Source: a bacterium (GTDB lineage Bacteria; Bacteroidota; Ignavibacteria; Ignavibacteriales; Ignavibacteriaceae). Taken from it: a DNA stretch of 64,000 nt. Made by a program: the position numbers and the translations under genes. A model generated the notes under the pieces. It had not been told where the DNA came from. It was given only the letters and a program-made list of their open reading frames with translations, and made no database searches. The DNA lies in NCBI GenBank assembly GCA_016716565.1, contig JADJWC010000003.1, forward strand, positions 372,001-436,000, read 5' to 3'. How positions within the stretch are numbered: position 1 is the first letter of the stretch; every line of letters begins with the position of its first letter. Shown here piece by piece: positions 55,662-64,000 of this stretch.

Positions 55662-56804
55662 TTCTTCGTTTACATTTTTCTACTTTTATATTTCTATTAT
55701 TTCTATTCATTATCTCCTTTTTCTACAGAGAATATTCAGAGGATTGGAAATTTAAAATCTGGCAGTAAACGAAAAAATTCCTCATGAATTCATATCAATC
55801 ATAATTCCATTCCGAAATGAAGAAGAAAATATTTTGGCAAGTCTTAAGTCTATAGAATCTCAGTTGTATCCAATTGAAAAGTTTGAAGTTATTTATGTAA
55901 ATGATTCGTCGGAAGATAATTCTCTCGAATTACTAAAAAAATATTAAAAAGCAATAATATCGGAGTATTATCAGTTCCTGAGGATCTTTTCAAAGAATGC
56001 TCACAAGAAAAGAGCAATCAGATATGGTATTGAAAATGCAAAAGGAGATAATCGTTACAACTGATGCAGATTGTATTCACGATGAAGAATGGCTGAATTC
56101 ATTAATGCAATCATTTGATCCCGTAACCGGTTTTGTTTCAGGTCCGGTTGAGTTTGAGAGATGATAAGAGGTTGTTCGCAGAATTTCAGAAACTTGAATT
56201 TGCAGGATTGGTACTTTGCGGCGCAGGATTGATAGGAGCAGGTCATCCAACTATCTGTAATGCAGCAAATATTGCATACAGAAAAAAAGTATTTGACGAA
56301 GTCGGCGGCTTTAATGATAATATGGATTTATCATCGGGTGATGATGAACTTCTTATGCAAAAAATAGCAAGAGATACTGACTTTAAAGTGAAATTCTGCA
56401 TCAATAAAAAAGCCATTGTTAAAACTTCAGCTAATCAAAGTATTGGAGATTTTTATCAGCAGAGAAAACGATGGGCGAGCAAAGGATTATTTTACAGCGA
56501 TAAAAGTCTTGTTCTCAAACTAATTTTAATTTATGCATTTTATATTGGATTAGTTGCACAAATAATTCTTGGTATTTGGCTTAATAAAATATTTTTGTTT
56601 TCATTTTTGATTTCACTTTTTCTGAAAATCATTTTTGAATTCAGAATTCTTTATAAGGGAAAAGAAATTCTTTTGAACAATCTTAAGTTAAATTATTTAT
56701 TAATTGTAGAAATATTTCAAATCCCTTACAATCATTACCGGATTAGTCGGTGCATTTGGCAACTACTTGTGGAAATCAAGAAAGGTCAAGAGATGAGATT
56801 TTAG
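55651..56804 (+). pseudogene. Family 2 glycosyltransferase, broken by frameshifts
   Basis: An N-terminal membrane helix (SFTFFYFYISIISIHYLLFL) from ATG 55651, then the GT2 core ISIIIPFRNEEENILASLKS with EVIYVNDSSEDNSLELLKK, the DxD-like TTDADCIHDEEWLNSLM region, and from about 56133 CNAANIAYRKKVFDEVGGFN, SSGDDELLMQKIARDTDF, and QQRKRWASKGL (QxxRW-type). Three hydrophobic segments end the protein. Breaks occur near 55760, 55940-56030 and 56150. Together with the two genes upstream it appears to be a surface glycolipid cluster; the acceptor is unknown. Confidence 0.7.
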
Positions 56805-56940
56805 CATACATAGCATACATTCTGTCTAATTAAATAGACACAAAACCTTCCAAATAGCTTGAAATCAAATAAAATTAGGTTTTCACTATTGGCACCTTCA
56901 TTGGACTATTTGTACCGTAAACATAACACGGAGGTGTAAA

Positions 56941-58305
56941 ATGAAACGGATCATAATTCTTGCAGTAGTTCTTTTTGTTGCAGTAACTTTTAATGCAGAA
57001 GCAAAAAGACATAATCACGGGGTGGGTGGATACTTCTACACAGAACTGTCTCCTTATGGGAGCTGGATTGAAGTAGATTACGGTGTAGTGGTTTGGAGAC
57101 CAACTATCATTCGTGTTAACTGGATGCCGTATCAAATGGGTAGATGGGTTTGGACCTACGACGGTTGGTACTGGGATTCGTATGAACCTTTCGGTTTCAT
57201 CACTTATCATTATGGAAGATGGTATTACGATGATTATTACGGATGGCTCTGGTATCCTGACTACGAGTGGGCTCCTGCATGGGTTGAATGGAGATATGAC
57301 AACGATTACATCGGTTGGGCTCCTTTACATCCTTATGCATCTTTTTCGATCTCAATCGGAATATTCTGGAGTAATACATACTACTCACCATATCACCATT
57401 GGCATTTTGTGACGTATAATAATTTCTGTGATCCGTATGTATATAACTATTATGTTGGACCAGATTATAAATATAGAATATACAGCGGAACAAAATATCG
57501 TCACGACTATGGTTATAGAAATGGCCGGATTCAAAACAGAGGAATTGATGTAAATTACATCAGTACACGATCTGGTCAGAAAATAAAACAGCGAGATATA
57601 ATCAGAACAAATGATTCCAGAGAATTGAAAAGAGATGGATATGGAAAGCGTGATGAAATCAGGACTCTTGATCTAAACAGGATGAACTGGTAAGGAATGA
57701 TTTAGGTCGTATGGAAATCAAAAGAGAAAACAGACGTACATCTCTTGATGTCGAAAAGGTTCAGATTGGCAGAAGAGAGAATATCAATACCGGTAGAACT
57801 GAAAATAAAACCATCGAAAGAAATGTTGATACACGGAAAAAAGATCAGGAAAGAAGAGATATAAAAACAGGTGTTGATAAAATTTTCGAAAAGAACAGAA
57901 CTGATTCTAACCGGAATACTGAAATCAAAACAAACCGTACGAGAGAAACTGTTGAAAAAAGAAACAATGAAACAATTAGAAATGAATAAGATTTCAATAC
58001 GAGAAAAGAAAACCAGGTTAAAAACATAACTCGTGTAAAAAACAAATCTTTGAATCAGAACCGAACAAGAACAGAATTGAGGCAAAGGAAGTGAGAACAA
58101 GAGCACAAATCAAATGCAGACGAAAGATGTTAAACGTGAGAATACAAAAGTCAAGCAGACACCAGGATCAGGAATAAAAATGAAGTCAAGAAGAAAGTAG
58201 AAAGAACAGAAATAATAACCAGCAGACCCGAAAGCAATGATACGAAGTTCGAAACAGACAGGTCAACTGAAAACAACAATTCAAGGGATAAAAACAGAAG
58301 ATAAC
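56941..58305 (+). pseudogene. Exported DUF6600-like protein with basic tail, frameshifted
   Basis: The first 250 residues are in one frame (56941-57693): signal peptide (IIILAVVLFVAVTFNAEAK), then a Trp/Tyr-rich domain with YGSWIEVDYGVVVWRPTIIR, WMPYQMGRWVWTYDGWYW, WLWYPDYEWAPAWVEWRYD and NDYIGWAPLHPYA, which is the DUF6600 pattern. It then runs into an Arg/Glu/Lys/Asn-rich low-complexity tail (RENRRTSLDVEKVQIGRREN and so on), read in other frames to about 58303. A single-base indel near 57690 and further ones to 58150 break it. The ATG has GGAGG upstream. Function unknown; periplasmic or surface. Confidence 0.7.
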
Positions 58306-58329
58306 GCAAAGCATCTGACGCTCTCCACG

Positions 58330-58360
58330 AAAGCGGTATCAGTAATGGTACCGCTTTTTT
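58330..58360 (+). terminator. Terminator after the DUF6600-like gene
   Basis: AAAGCGGTA (58330-58338) / TACCGCTTT (58349-58357) with a 10-nt loop and T6. It closes the transcript of the preceding gene. Confidence 0.88.
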
Positions 58361-58399
58361 ATTTATATTAACATTAAAAATCAATCACAATAAAAATTT

Positions 58400-59172
58400 A
58401 AATAAGGTAATAAAAGTAATAACTTATTTTACATCCTTGGATCGTTTTTGTTGCCAACGCGCTTCTCGCTGAATTTATCGGTGTGAAAATATTTTCACTG
58501 GAAAAATTGCTTTGGTATTCCACCGATTAATCTTTCCTTTTTTGGAGAAAGCAATTTGTCTTTCAATCTAACTGCTGGAGTTTTGCTCTGGCCAATTGTA
58601 TTTATTATGACTGATATAATCAATGAATATTCCGGACGAAAAGGTGTTCGGATTTATGTCATTTACCGCGGCAACGTTAATTGCTTATGCATTTCTAATG
58701 GTCTACTTTGCAATGGGACTGCGTCCCGCTGATTTCTGGATCAACGGAAACTGATTATGGCTGTAATCAATATGGATCTGGCGTTCAACACTATTTTCGG
58801 ACAGGGCTTATGGATAATAGCCGGTTCGTTAACCGCTTTCTGATTGGACAATTAGTCGATGTCTACGTTTTCCATTTTTTAAGGTCATTCACCGGCAGTT
58901 CAAAAATCTGGTTGCGGGCTACGGGTTCAACATTAGTTTCTCAATTCATTGACAGCTTTGTTGTTCTTTTTATTGCTTTTTATGTTGGAGCTGGATGGGA
59001 TTTTACTCTAATAATGGCAATTGGTATTGTCAATTATATTTATAAATTTCTCGTAGCAGTAGTGCTCACACCGCTTTTATACCTCATTCATTTTATAATT
59101 GATATATATCTTGGCAAAGAACTTTCTGAAAGGCTGATAGAAGAGGCTGCAGCTTCAAGCCGAATGAATTAA
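58400..59172 (+). pseudogene. Queuosine precursor transporter-like (VUT/YhhQ), broken by frameshifts
   Basis: Segments in different frames spell a VUT-family protein: VFVANALLAEFIGVKIFSLE near 58450-58510, WPIVFIMTDIINEY near 58590-58635 (family motif D-I-I-N-E-Y-F/Y-G-R-K), FLIGQLVDVYVFHFLRS (58840-58890) and, from 58708 on, KIWLRATGSTLVSQFIDSFV with VVLFIAFYVGAGWDF and VNYIYKFLVAVVLTPLLYLI. These proteins take up preQ0 or preQ1 for queuosine. At least four breaks. The last 110 codons are in one frame to 59172. Confidence 0.7.
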
Positions 59173-59392
59173 TTGCTAATTATTAAGTTTTATTGATTAA
59201 AAAAGACCGTATTACTTAGGCTTATTCAGAATTTTGAAGTAATTTTGTGATGTAATTTTATGCAAATTTTACATCATCATTCAAATCAAATTCTCATTCC
59301 GGATAGAGGAATTTTGTACAAATTTGATAATATCCATTCTTATGTTAAACAATAATTTATCTTAGTGAAATAAAAAATTACCAGGAGTTAAA

Positions 59393-61648
59393 ATGAAAAT
59401 AAGTAAAGAAGAAGCACTACAATACCACTCGATAGAAAGAAAAGGCAAAATAGAAGTTATCGCCTCAAAACCTTGTTTAACGTCACGTGATCTTTCGCTT
59501 GCCTACACACCTGGCGTTGCGGAACCCTGCCGTGAGATTCATAAAAATGTTGAAGATGTTTATAAGTACACGGCTAAGGGAAATCTTGTTGCTGTCGTAT
59601 CTAATGGCACGGCTGTGCTTGGCCTTGGTGACATCGGAGCTGAAGCAGGAAAGCCGGTGATGGAAGGAAAGGGAGTTCTCTTTAAAAGATTTGCAGACAT
59701 TGATGTTTTTGATATTGAACTTGCTTCGCACGATTCGAAAGAAATAATCAGAGCTGTACAGATGCTCGAACCAACCTTTGGAGGAATTAATCTTGAGGAT
59801 ATTAAAGCTCCTGAGTGTTTCGAGATAGAAGAAGAATTAAAAGCAACAATGAAGATTCCCGTTTTTCATGATGACCAGCATGGTACAGCTATAATCTCCT
59901 GCGCTGCACTTATTAATGCAGTTGAAGTGGCAGGCAAAAAATTAGATAAGATAAAAATTGTTGTCAGTGGTGCTGGTGCTTCAGCAATTTCCTGCTGCAA
60001 GCATTATATAATGGCAGGTGCAAAAAGAGAAAATATTTGGATGTTCGATACTAAAGGCTGCGTTACCAAAGACAGAAAAGACCTTAATAAGTATAAAGAA
60101 TTGTTTGCGCAGACCAAAGGATTTGCATCTTTAGCTGATGCAATGGTAGGAGCAGATGTATTTATTGGCTTATCAACCGGTGGTGTAGTTAGTAAGGATA
60201 TGGTAAAATCAATGGGCAAAAATCCGATCATTTTTGCGATGGCAAATCCTGATCCTGAAATAATGTATGATGAAGCCGTATCTGTCAGAGAAGATTTAAT
60301 TATGGCTACCGGCAGAAGTGACTTTCCGAATCAGGTAAATAATGTCCTCGGATTTCCGTTTATCTTCAGAGGTGCTTTAGATGTAAGGGCAGTTGCAATA
60401 AATGACGAAATGAAAATGGCCGCCACGCTGGCATTGGCAAGACTTGCAAAAGAAAAAGTACCTGAGATGGTTATTAGAGCATATGGTGGAGAGGATTTTT
60501 CCTTCGGTAAAGAATATATTATTCCAAAACCTTTTGACCCAAGAGTTCTTTGGTACGTTGCACCTGCTGTTGCAAAAGCTGCTATTGAAACCGGAGTTGC
60601 GAAAATCAAAGAATTGGATTGGCAGCAGTACGAAGAAAAACTTAAAGAGAGACTTGGACTGTCAAAAGAATTAATTCGTGTGATGATTCATAAAGCTCAA
60701 AAGCGTCCACTCAAAGTTGTTTATCCTGAAGGTGAAGAAGAAAAAATAATCAGGGCCGCTCACGTTGTATATAACGATAATATGGCTTTTCCTGTTCTGC
60801 TTGGTAATGAAAAGATTATAAAAGAAGAAATTGAAAAACTTGGTTTCGATCAAAAAGAATTCCAGATATTTGATCCTGAAGCAAGTGAAAAAAGAAACGA
60901 GTACGCTGAAGCATTTTTCAAAAAGCGCTCACGAAAAGGGGCAACCTTAAAGGACACTAAAAACCTTATGAAGAAACCGAATTATTTTGGTTCAATGATG
61001 GTTGAGTTAGGTGAAGCTGATGCACTTATAAGCGGGTTAACTACGAGCTATCCCAATACTATCAGACCTGCTCTTCATTGTGTCGGTATGAAAGAAGGAC
61101 TTAAAGTTGTTTCGGGGTTGTATATAATTTTTGCAAAACAGGATGTTTACTTCTTTGCTGATACAACTGTAAATGTTAATCCGAATGCTGAGCAGCTTGC
61201 TGAAATTGCTATATCGACAGCCGATACAGTAAAAACTTTCGATGTTGTGCCGAAAATAGCAATGCTATCTTTCAGTAATTTTGGCAGCGCACCATATCCT
61301 GAATCAATAAAAGTAAAACACGCTACTGAAATAGTTAAGAAACTCCGACCTGACTTGATGATTGATGGTGAAATGCAGGCTGATACCGCGATAGTTCCGG
61401 AAATAATCGAAAAAGAATTTTCCTTCAGTTCATTAAAAGGAAAACCAAATATTCTCATCTTCCCGGATCTGAATTCAGGGAACATCGCCTATAAGCTTAT
61501 GGCAAGGATTGGCCAGGCCTCAGTCGTTGGACCAATTTTGATGGGTATGAAAAAACCTATCCATGTATTACAGCGTGGCGCAACTGTTGATGATATCATC
61601 AATATGACTGCAATTGCTGTTGCCGAAGCTGGTGCAAAGAAAAAATAA
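59393..61648 (+). CDS. maeB: NADP-dependent malic enzyme with phosphotransacetylase domain
   Basis: A 751-residue MaeB-type protein. The malic enzyme part (about 1-430) has [78 protein letters not shown] (NADP fold) and [13 protein letters not shown]. The C-terminal phosphotransacetylase-like domain (about 445-751) has [39 protein letters not shown] and [17 protein letters not shown]. It converts malate to pyruvate plus CO2 with NADPH; the PTA part is usually regulatory (acetyl-CoA sensing). CAGGAG precedes ATG 59393. A 220-nt gap lies upstream. Confidence 0.95.
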   Translation: MKISKEEALQYHSIERKGKIEVIASKPCLTSRDLSLAYTPGVAEPCREIHKNVEDVYKYTAKGNLVAVVSNGTAVLGLGDIGAEAGKPVMEGKGVLFKRFADIDVFDIELASHDSKEIIRAVQMLEPTFGGINLEDIKAPECFEIEEELKATMKIPVFHDDQHGTAIISCAALINAVEVAGKKLDKIKIVVSGAGASAISCCKHYIMAGAKRENIWMFDTKGCVTKDRKDLNKYKELFAQTKGFASLADAMVGADVFIGLSTGGVVSKDMVKSMGKNPIIFAMANPDPEIMYDEAVSVREDLIMATGRSDFPNQVNNVLGFPFIFRGALDVRAVAINDEMKMAATLALARLAKEKVPEMVIRAYGGEDFSFGKEYIIPKPFDPRVLWYVAPAVAKAAIETGVAKIKELDWQQYEEKLKERLGLSKELIRVMIHKAQKRPLKVVYPEGEEEKIIRAAHVVYNDNMAFPVLLGNEKIIKEEIEKLGFDQKEFQIFDPEASEKRNEYAEAFFKKRSRKGATLKDTKNLMKKPNYFGSMMVELGEADALISGLTTSYPNTIRPALHCVGMKEGLKVVSGLYIIFAKQDVYFFADTTVNVNPNAEQLAEIAISTADTVKTFDVVPKIAMLSFSNFGSAPYPESIKVKHATEIVKKLRPDLMIDGEMQADTAIVPEIIEKEFSFSSLKGKPNILIFPDLNSGNIAYKLMARIGQASVVGPILMGMKKPIHVLQRGATVDDIINMTAIAVAEAGAKKK

Positions 61649-61656
61649 ATTATTAA

Positions 61657-61692
61657 GGGTGAAGGGAGGAGTTGAATTTCTTCCTTTCACCC
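61657..61692 (+). terminator. Long hairpin after maeB
   Basis: GGGTGAAGGGAGG (61657-61669) pairs with CTTCCTTTCACCC (61680-61692), 13 pairs with two G-U wobbles, 10-nt loop, starting 8 nt after the maeB stop. No clean T run follows (AAAATTGACTTTTT), so a weak or RNA-stabilising element is as likely as a terminator. Confidence 0.5.
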
Positions 61693-61801
61693 AAAATTGA
61701 CTTTTTCCGCTGGTTGATGTTATTTTGCATTTAACCGATTAGTCCTTTAATTTCTTCCCACTTCTTAAAATTTTTACTTAAAATATTTACAAATTTTTTA
61801 T

Positions 61802-63730
61802 ATGAAAGAAATTAGAATGCTCGCCGCAATTATGTTTACCGATATGGTGGGCTATACTGCACTCATGCAGGAGAATGAGCGGCAGGCAAAAATTTTAAGA
61901 GACAAGCATCGTGCAGTCCTTGAAAGACTGATATTAGAGCATCGTGGACAGATACTCCAGTATTATGGTGACGGGACTTTATCCATATTTGGAAGTGCAA
62001 TTGAAGCAGCTATTTGTGCCGCAAAAATCCAGAAAGAACTTCAGACTGAACCAAAAGTTCCGCTCCGCATTGGTATTCACGCTGGTGATGTTGTTTATGA
62101 TGATGAAGGTGTTTATGGTGACGGAGTTAACATTGCTTCAAGAATAGAAAATATGGCGGTACCTGGTAGTGTTTTAGTCTCAGATAAAATAAACGATGAA
62201 CTGAAAAATCAAACTGAAGTTTCATCCGTTTTTCTCGGAAGGTTTGAACTTAAAAATGTTAAGTATCCTGTAAAAATTTACGCAATAAATTGTGATGGAT
62301 TAGTTATTCCAACTCATGATCAGATTGAAGGTAAATCAGCGATTTCTGAGAACTCCATCGCTGTTCTACCATTCATCAATCTCAGCGCAGATAAAGATAA
62401 TGAATATTTCAGCGATGGTATGACAGAGGAACTTCTCAATGCACTTGCTAAAGTAGATGGTCTTCTGGTTACTTCACGTACATCCTCATTTGCATTTAAA
62501 GGAAAGAATTCGGATATACGAGAAATCGGCAAAACGCTCGGTGTTAAAACTGTTCTTGAAGGAAGCGTGCGAAAATACGGTAACCGAGTACGTGTCACGG
62601 CACAGCTGATTAATTCAGAAAATGGTTATCACAAATGGTCAGAAACTTTTGACAGAGACCTGAAAGACATATTTGAAGTTCAGGATGAAATTGCAAATTC
62701 GATTGTTGATCAACTAAAAAAGACAATAAATATCCATAAGCCCGTAAAGCATCTTGTCAATGTTCCCACTGAAAACATTGAAGCATATAATCTTTATTTA
62801 AAGGGATTATTTTATTGGAATAAATGGGCTCCTGAATTTGTTCTTAAAGCAGTAAATTGTTTTGAAGATGCAATAAAAATGTCTCCCGACTTTGCTTTAG
62901 CTTATTCAAGATTATCAGCGTGTTATGTTTATTTCGGGGCAGTTGGCTTTATGCCAACTCAAACAGCATATCCTAAAGCGAAAGAATATGCTCTTAAGTC
63001 GTACGAGCTGGATAGTAATTCTGTATTTGCCCATATTTCACTTGGGATGATAAAATACTTCAATGATTGGGATTGGGAAGGTGCTGAAAAATGTTTTTTG
63101 AAAGTCTTTGAGAAGAATCCAAACTCCGCTGAAACACATCAGTATTATGCGATGTTATTGACTACTCTCGGTTATCATAAAAAAGCTTTAAAGGAAGCTG
63201 AACTTGCTCATCAGATAGATCCATTAAATCCACCAATCAGTTACATATTATCATTTGTTTATTTTAATAACAACCAGACCGAACAGGCGATTGCACAACA
63301 GAACAAAACAATTGAGCTTGATCCCGATTTTGGTGATTCCTGGAATAGTATGGCCTGGATGTATTTAAGATCGAACAATTATGATAAAGCAATAGAGATA
63401 TTCAATAAAATATTGGATAATCCAACTAATATTTTGAAAGCAGAATCCGGACTTAGTTACGCGTACGCTAAGCTTGGACAAACAGAGAGGGCGATTGAAT
63501 TCATACATAAAGCGGAAAAAGAACAGCTTAAAAGTCCAACTTTGGAACTCGAGTTGGCAATTGTATATACAGGATTAGGTGAATTGGATAAAGCAATTGA
63601 TTCGCTTCACAGAGCGATTGATAAACGCTTGGGAGGACTTAATTTTATTAATGGTAAATTCTGGAAAGAACTACAAGAACATCCGCGCTTCAAAGAAATT
63701 CTGAAACGAATGAATTTACCGATGGAGTAG
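61802..63730 (+). CDS. Class III adenylate/guanylate cyclase with TolB-like and TPR domains
   Basis: A 642-residue signalling protein. The class III cyclase domain (about 1-165) has metal Asp D14 in MFTDMVGYT and D57 in YYGDGTLSIFG, plus GVNIASRIENMA. Then a CadC/TolB-like periplasmic-style segment, about 180-300 (IAVLPFINLSADKDNEYFSD, SSFAFKGKNSDIREIGKTLG, VTAQLINSENGYHKWSETFD), and a TPR solenoid (about 320-640; AYSRLSACYVYFGAVGFMP, AIEIFNKILDNPTNILKAES). No membrane helix, so likely cytoplasmic. Whether it makes cAMP or cGMP cannot be told from the motifs seen. A 150-nt gap follows maeB. Confidence 0.88.
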   Translation: MKEIRMLAAIMFTDMVGYTALMQENERQAKILRDKHRAVLERLILEHRGQILQYYGDGTLSIFGSAIEAAICAAKIQKELQTEPKVPLRIGIHAGDVVYDDEGVYGDGVNIASRIENMAVPGSVLVSDKINDELKNQTEVSSVFLGRFELKNVKYPVKIYAINCDGLVIPTHDQIEGKSAISENSIAVLPFINLSADKDNEYFSDGMTEELLNALAKVDGLLVTSRTSSFAFKGKNSDIREIGKTLGVKTVLEGSVRKYGNRVRVTAQLINSENGYHKWSETFDRDLKDIFEVQDEIANSIVDQLKKTINIHKPVKHLVNVPTENIEAYNLYLKGLFYWNKWAPEFVLKAVNCFEDAIKMSPDFALAYSRLSACYVYFGAVGFMPTQTAYPKAKEYALKSYELDSNSVFAHISLGMIKYFNDWDWEGAEKCFLKVFEKNPNSAETHQYYAMLLTTLGYHKKALKEAELAHQIDPLNPPISYILSFVYFNNNQTEQAIAQQNKTIELDPDFGDSWNSMAWMYLRSNNYDKAIEIFNKILDNPTNILKAESGLSYAYAKLGQTERAIEFIHKAEKEQLKSPTLELELAIVYTGLGELDKAIDSLHRAIDKRLGGLNFINGKFWKELQEHPRFKEILKRMNLPME

Positions 63731-63823
63731 CTCTCTCCTATCTGATCGTAAGAATATTTGCTTCTAAATTTTCACTATCGATTTATTACACCGATTATAA
63801 TATTTAAAATTATTCTGATTTCT

Positions 63824-64000
63824 TTGATAAAGAACTTCAACAATAAATTCCTAATATCAATACTCTTATTCTTACTAATTGAGAATTGTTTCTCACAAGA
63901 CACAACAAGTTTTTTTAGCGGGACTGAAATTGTTGTTGCAGGAGATTATGATGCAAGCGGTTTTACTAGATTTTTTGCCGGAGATCATTGGAGAAATCTC
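63824..64000 (+). CDS. Exported protein, 5' part (runs off the window)
   Basis: TTG 63824 opens a frame with a signal peptide (KNFNNKFLISILLFLLIENC) and then TSFFSGTEIVVAGDYDASGF followed by TRFFAGDHWRNL to the window end. The Arg-Phe-Phe-Gly-His-Trp-Arg pattern recalls N-terminal parts of Bacteroidetes surface-antigen/BamA-like outer-membrane proteins, but with about 60 residues this is a weak assignment. Confidence 0.5.
   Translation, partial: MIKNFNNKFLISILLFLLIENCFSQDTTSFFSGTEIVVAGDYDASGFTRFFAGDHWRNL

Overview
The window is an AT-rich bacterial chromosome segment, most likely from the Ignavibacteria or a close relative in the Bacteroidota/Chlorobiota group. This placement is inferred from four things: a relic of a type IX secretion (Por) C-terminal sorting domain at about 37.94-38.10 kb, a Bacteroidetes-type promoter (TTG, 20-nt spacer, TATATTTG) in front of pyrG, a bacillithiol gene (bshC), and protein families typical of the group (DUF2851, BFN nuclease with UVR motif, TonB-type transducer, UMF1-family MFS). 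Weak or absent Shine-Dalgarno sequences and frequent TTG/GTG starts fit as well.

Layout. 0-3.9 kb is the end of a complex I operon (nuoM tail, nuoN) with an ion antiporter and a small unknown gene inserted between the two subunits. 3.9-13.9 kb holds housekeeping and membrane genes: NAD(P)HX repair, VanZ, TonB, a DUF218 protein, nusB, an MFS and a CDF transporter, an aminotransferase, a Sel1-repeat protein and an SRPBCC protein. 14.0-25.7 kb carries pyrG, a TPR protein, purN-purH, the elongasome operon mreBCD-mrdA-rodA, and pyrF. 25.8-30.5 kb has DUF2851, then a leftward etfB-etfA-BFN operon, clpS and a small exported protein.

30.8-36.3 kb is the most distinctive part. It is a five-gene cassette of four multiheme c-type cytochromes (4, 14, 9 and 6 predicted heme sites, 33 in all) and one outer-membrane barrel, preceded by a candidate attenuator and closed by a strong terminator. 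One cytochrome is a lipoprotein with a collagen-like Gly-X-Y stalk directly after its lipidated Cys. The natural reading is a trans-outer-membrane or extracellular electron conduit.

36.3-42.5 kb is a gene-poor accessory stretch: small membrane peptides, a STAS protein, the sorting-domain relic, three pilin-like envelope proteins, two tRNA-Ser genes, a decayed GIY-YIG gene, and a damaged tRNA-Ser copy whose D-loop is replaced by a palindrome. 42.5-51.9 kb is ordinary again: MATE, an eIF2B-like protein, a DnaQ-GIY-YIG fusion, ymdB-folD-deoC, a TrmH-type methyltransferase and aroA. From 51.9 to 59.2 kb every recognisable gene (bshC, radical SAM/SPASM, flippase-like protein, family 2 glycosyltransferase, DUF6600 protein, VUT transporter) is broken by small frameshifts. 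59.4-64 kb is intact: maeB and a class III cyclase-TPR protein, then the start of an exported protein.

Caution on quality. The frameshifts in mrdA, rodA, the DUF2851 gene, the 14-heme cytochrome, the second VanZ gene and the 52-59 kb genes can mostly be repaired by one base in a homopolymer, and the protein sequence stays well conserved across each break. They look more like sequencing or assembly indels than decay. The GIY-YIG stop codon, the sorting-domain relic and the second tRNA-Ser copy look like real decay.
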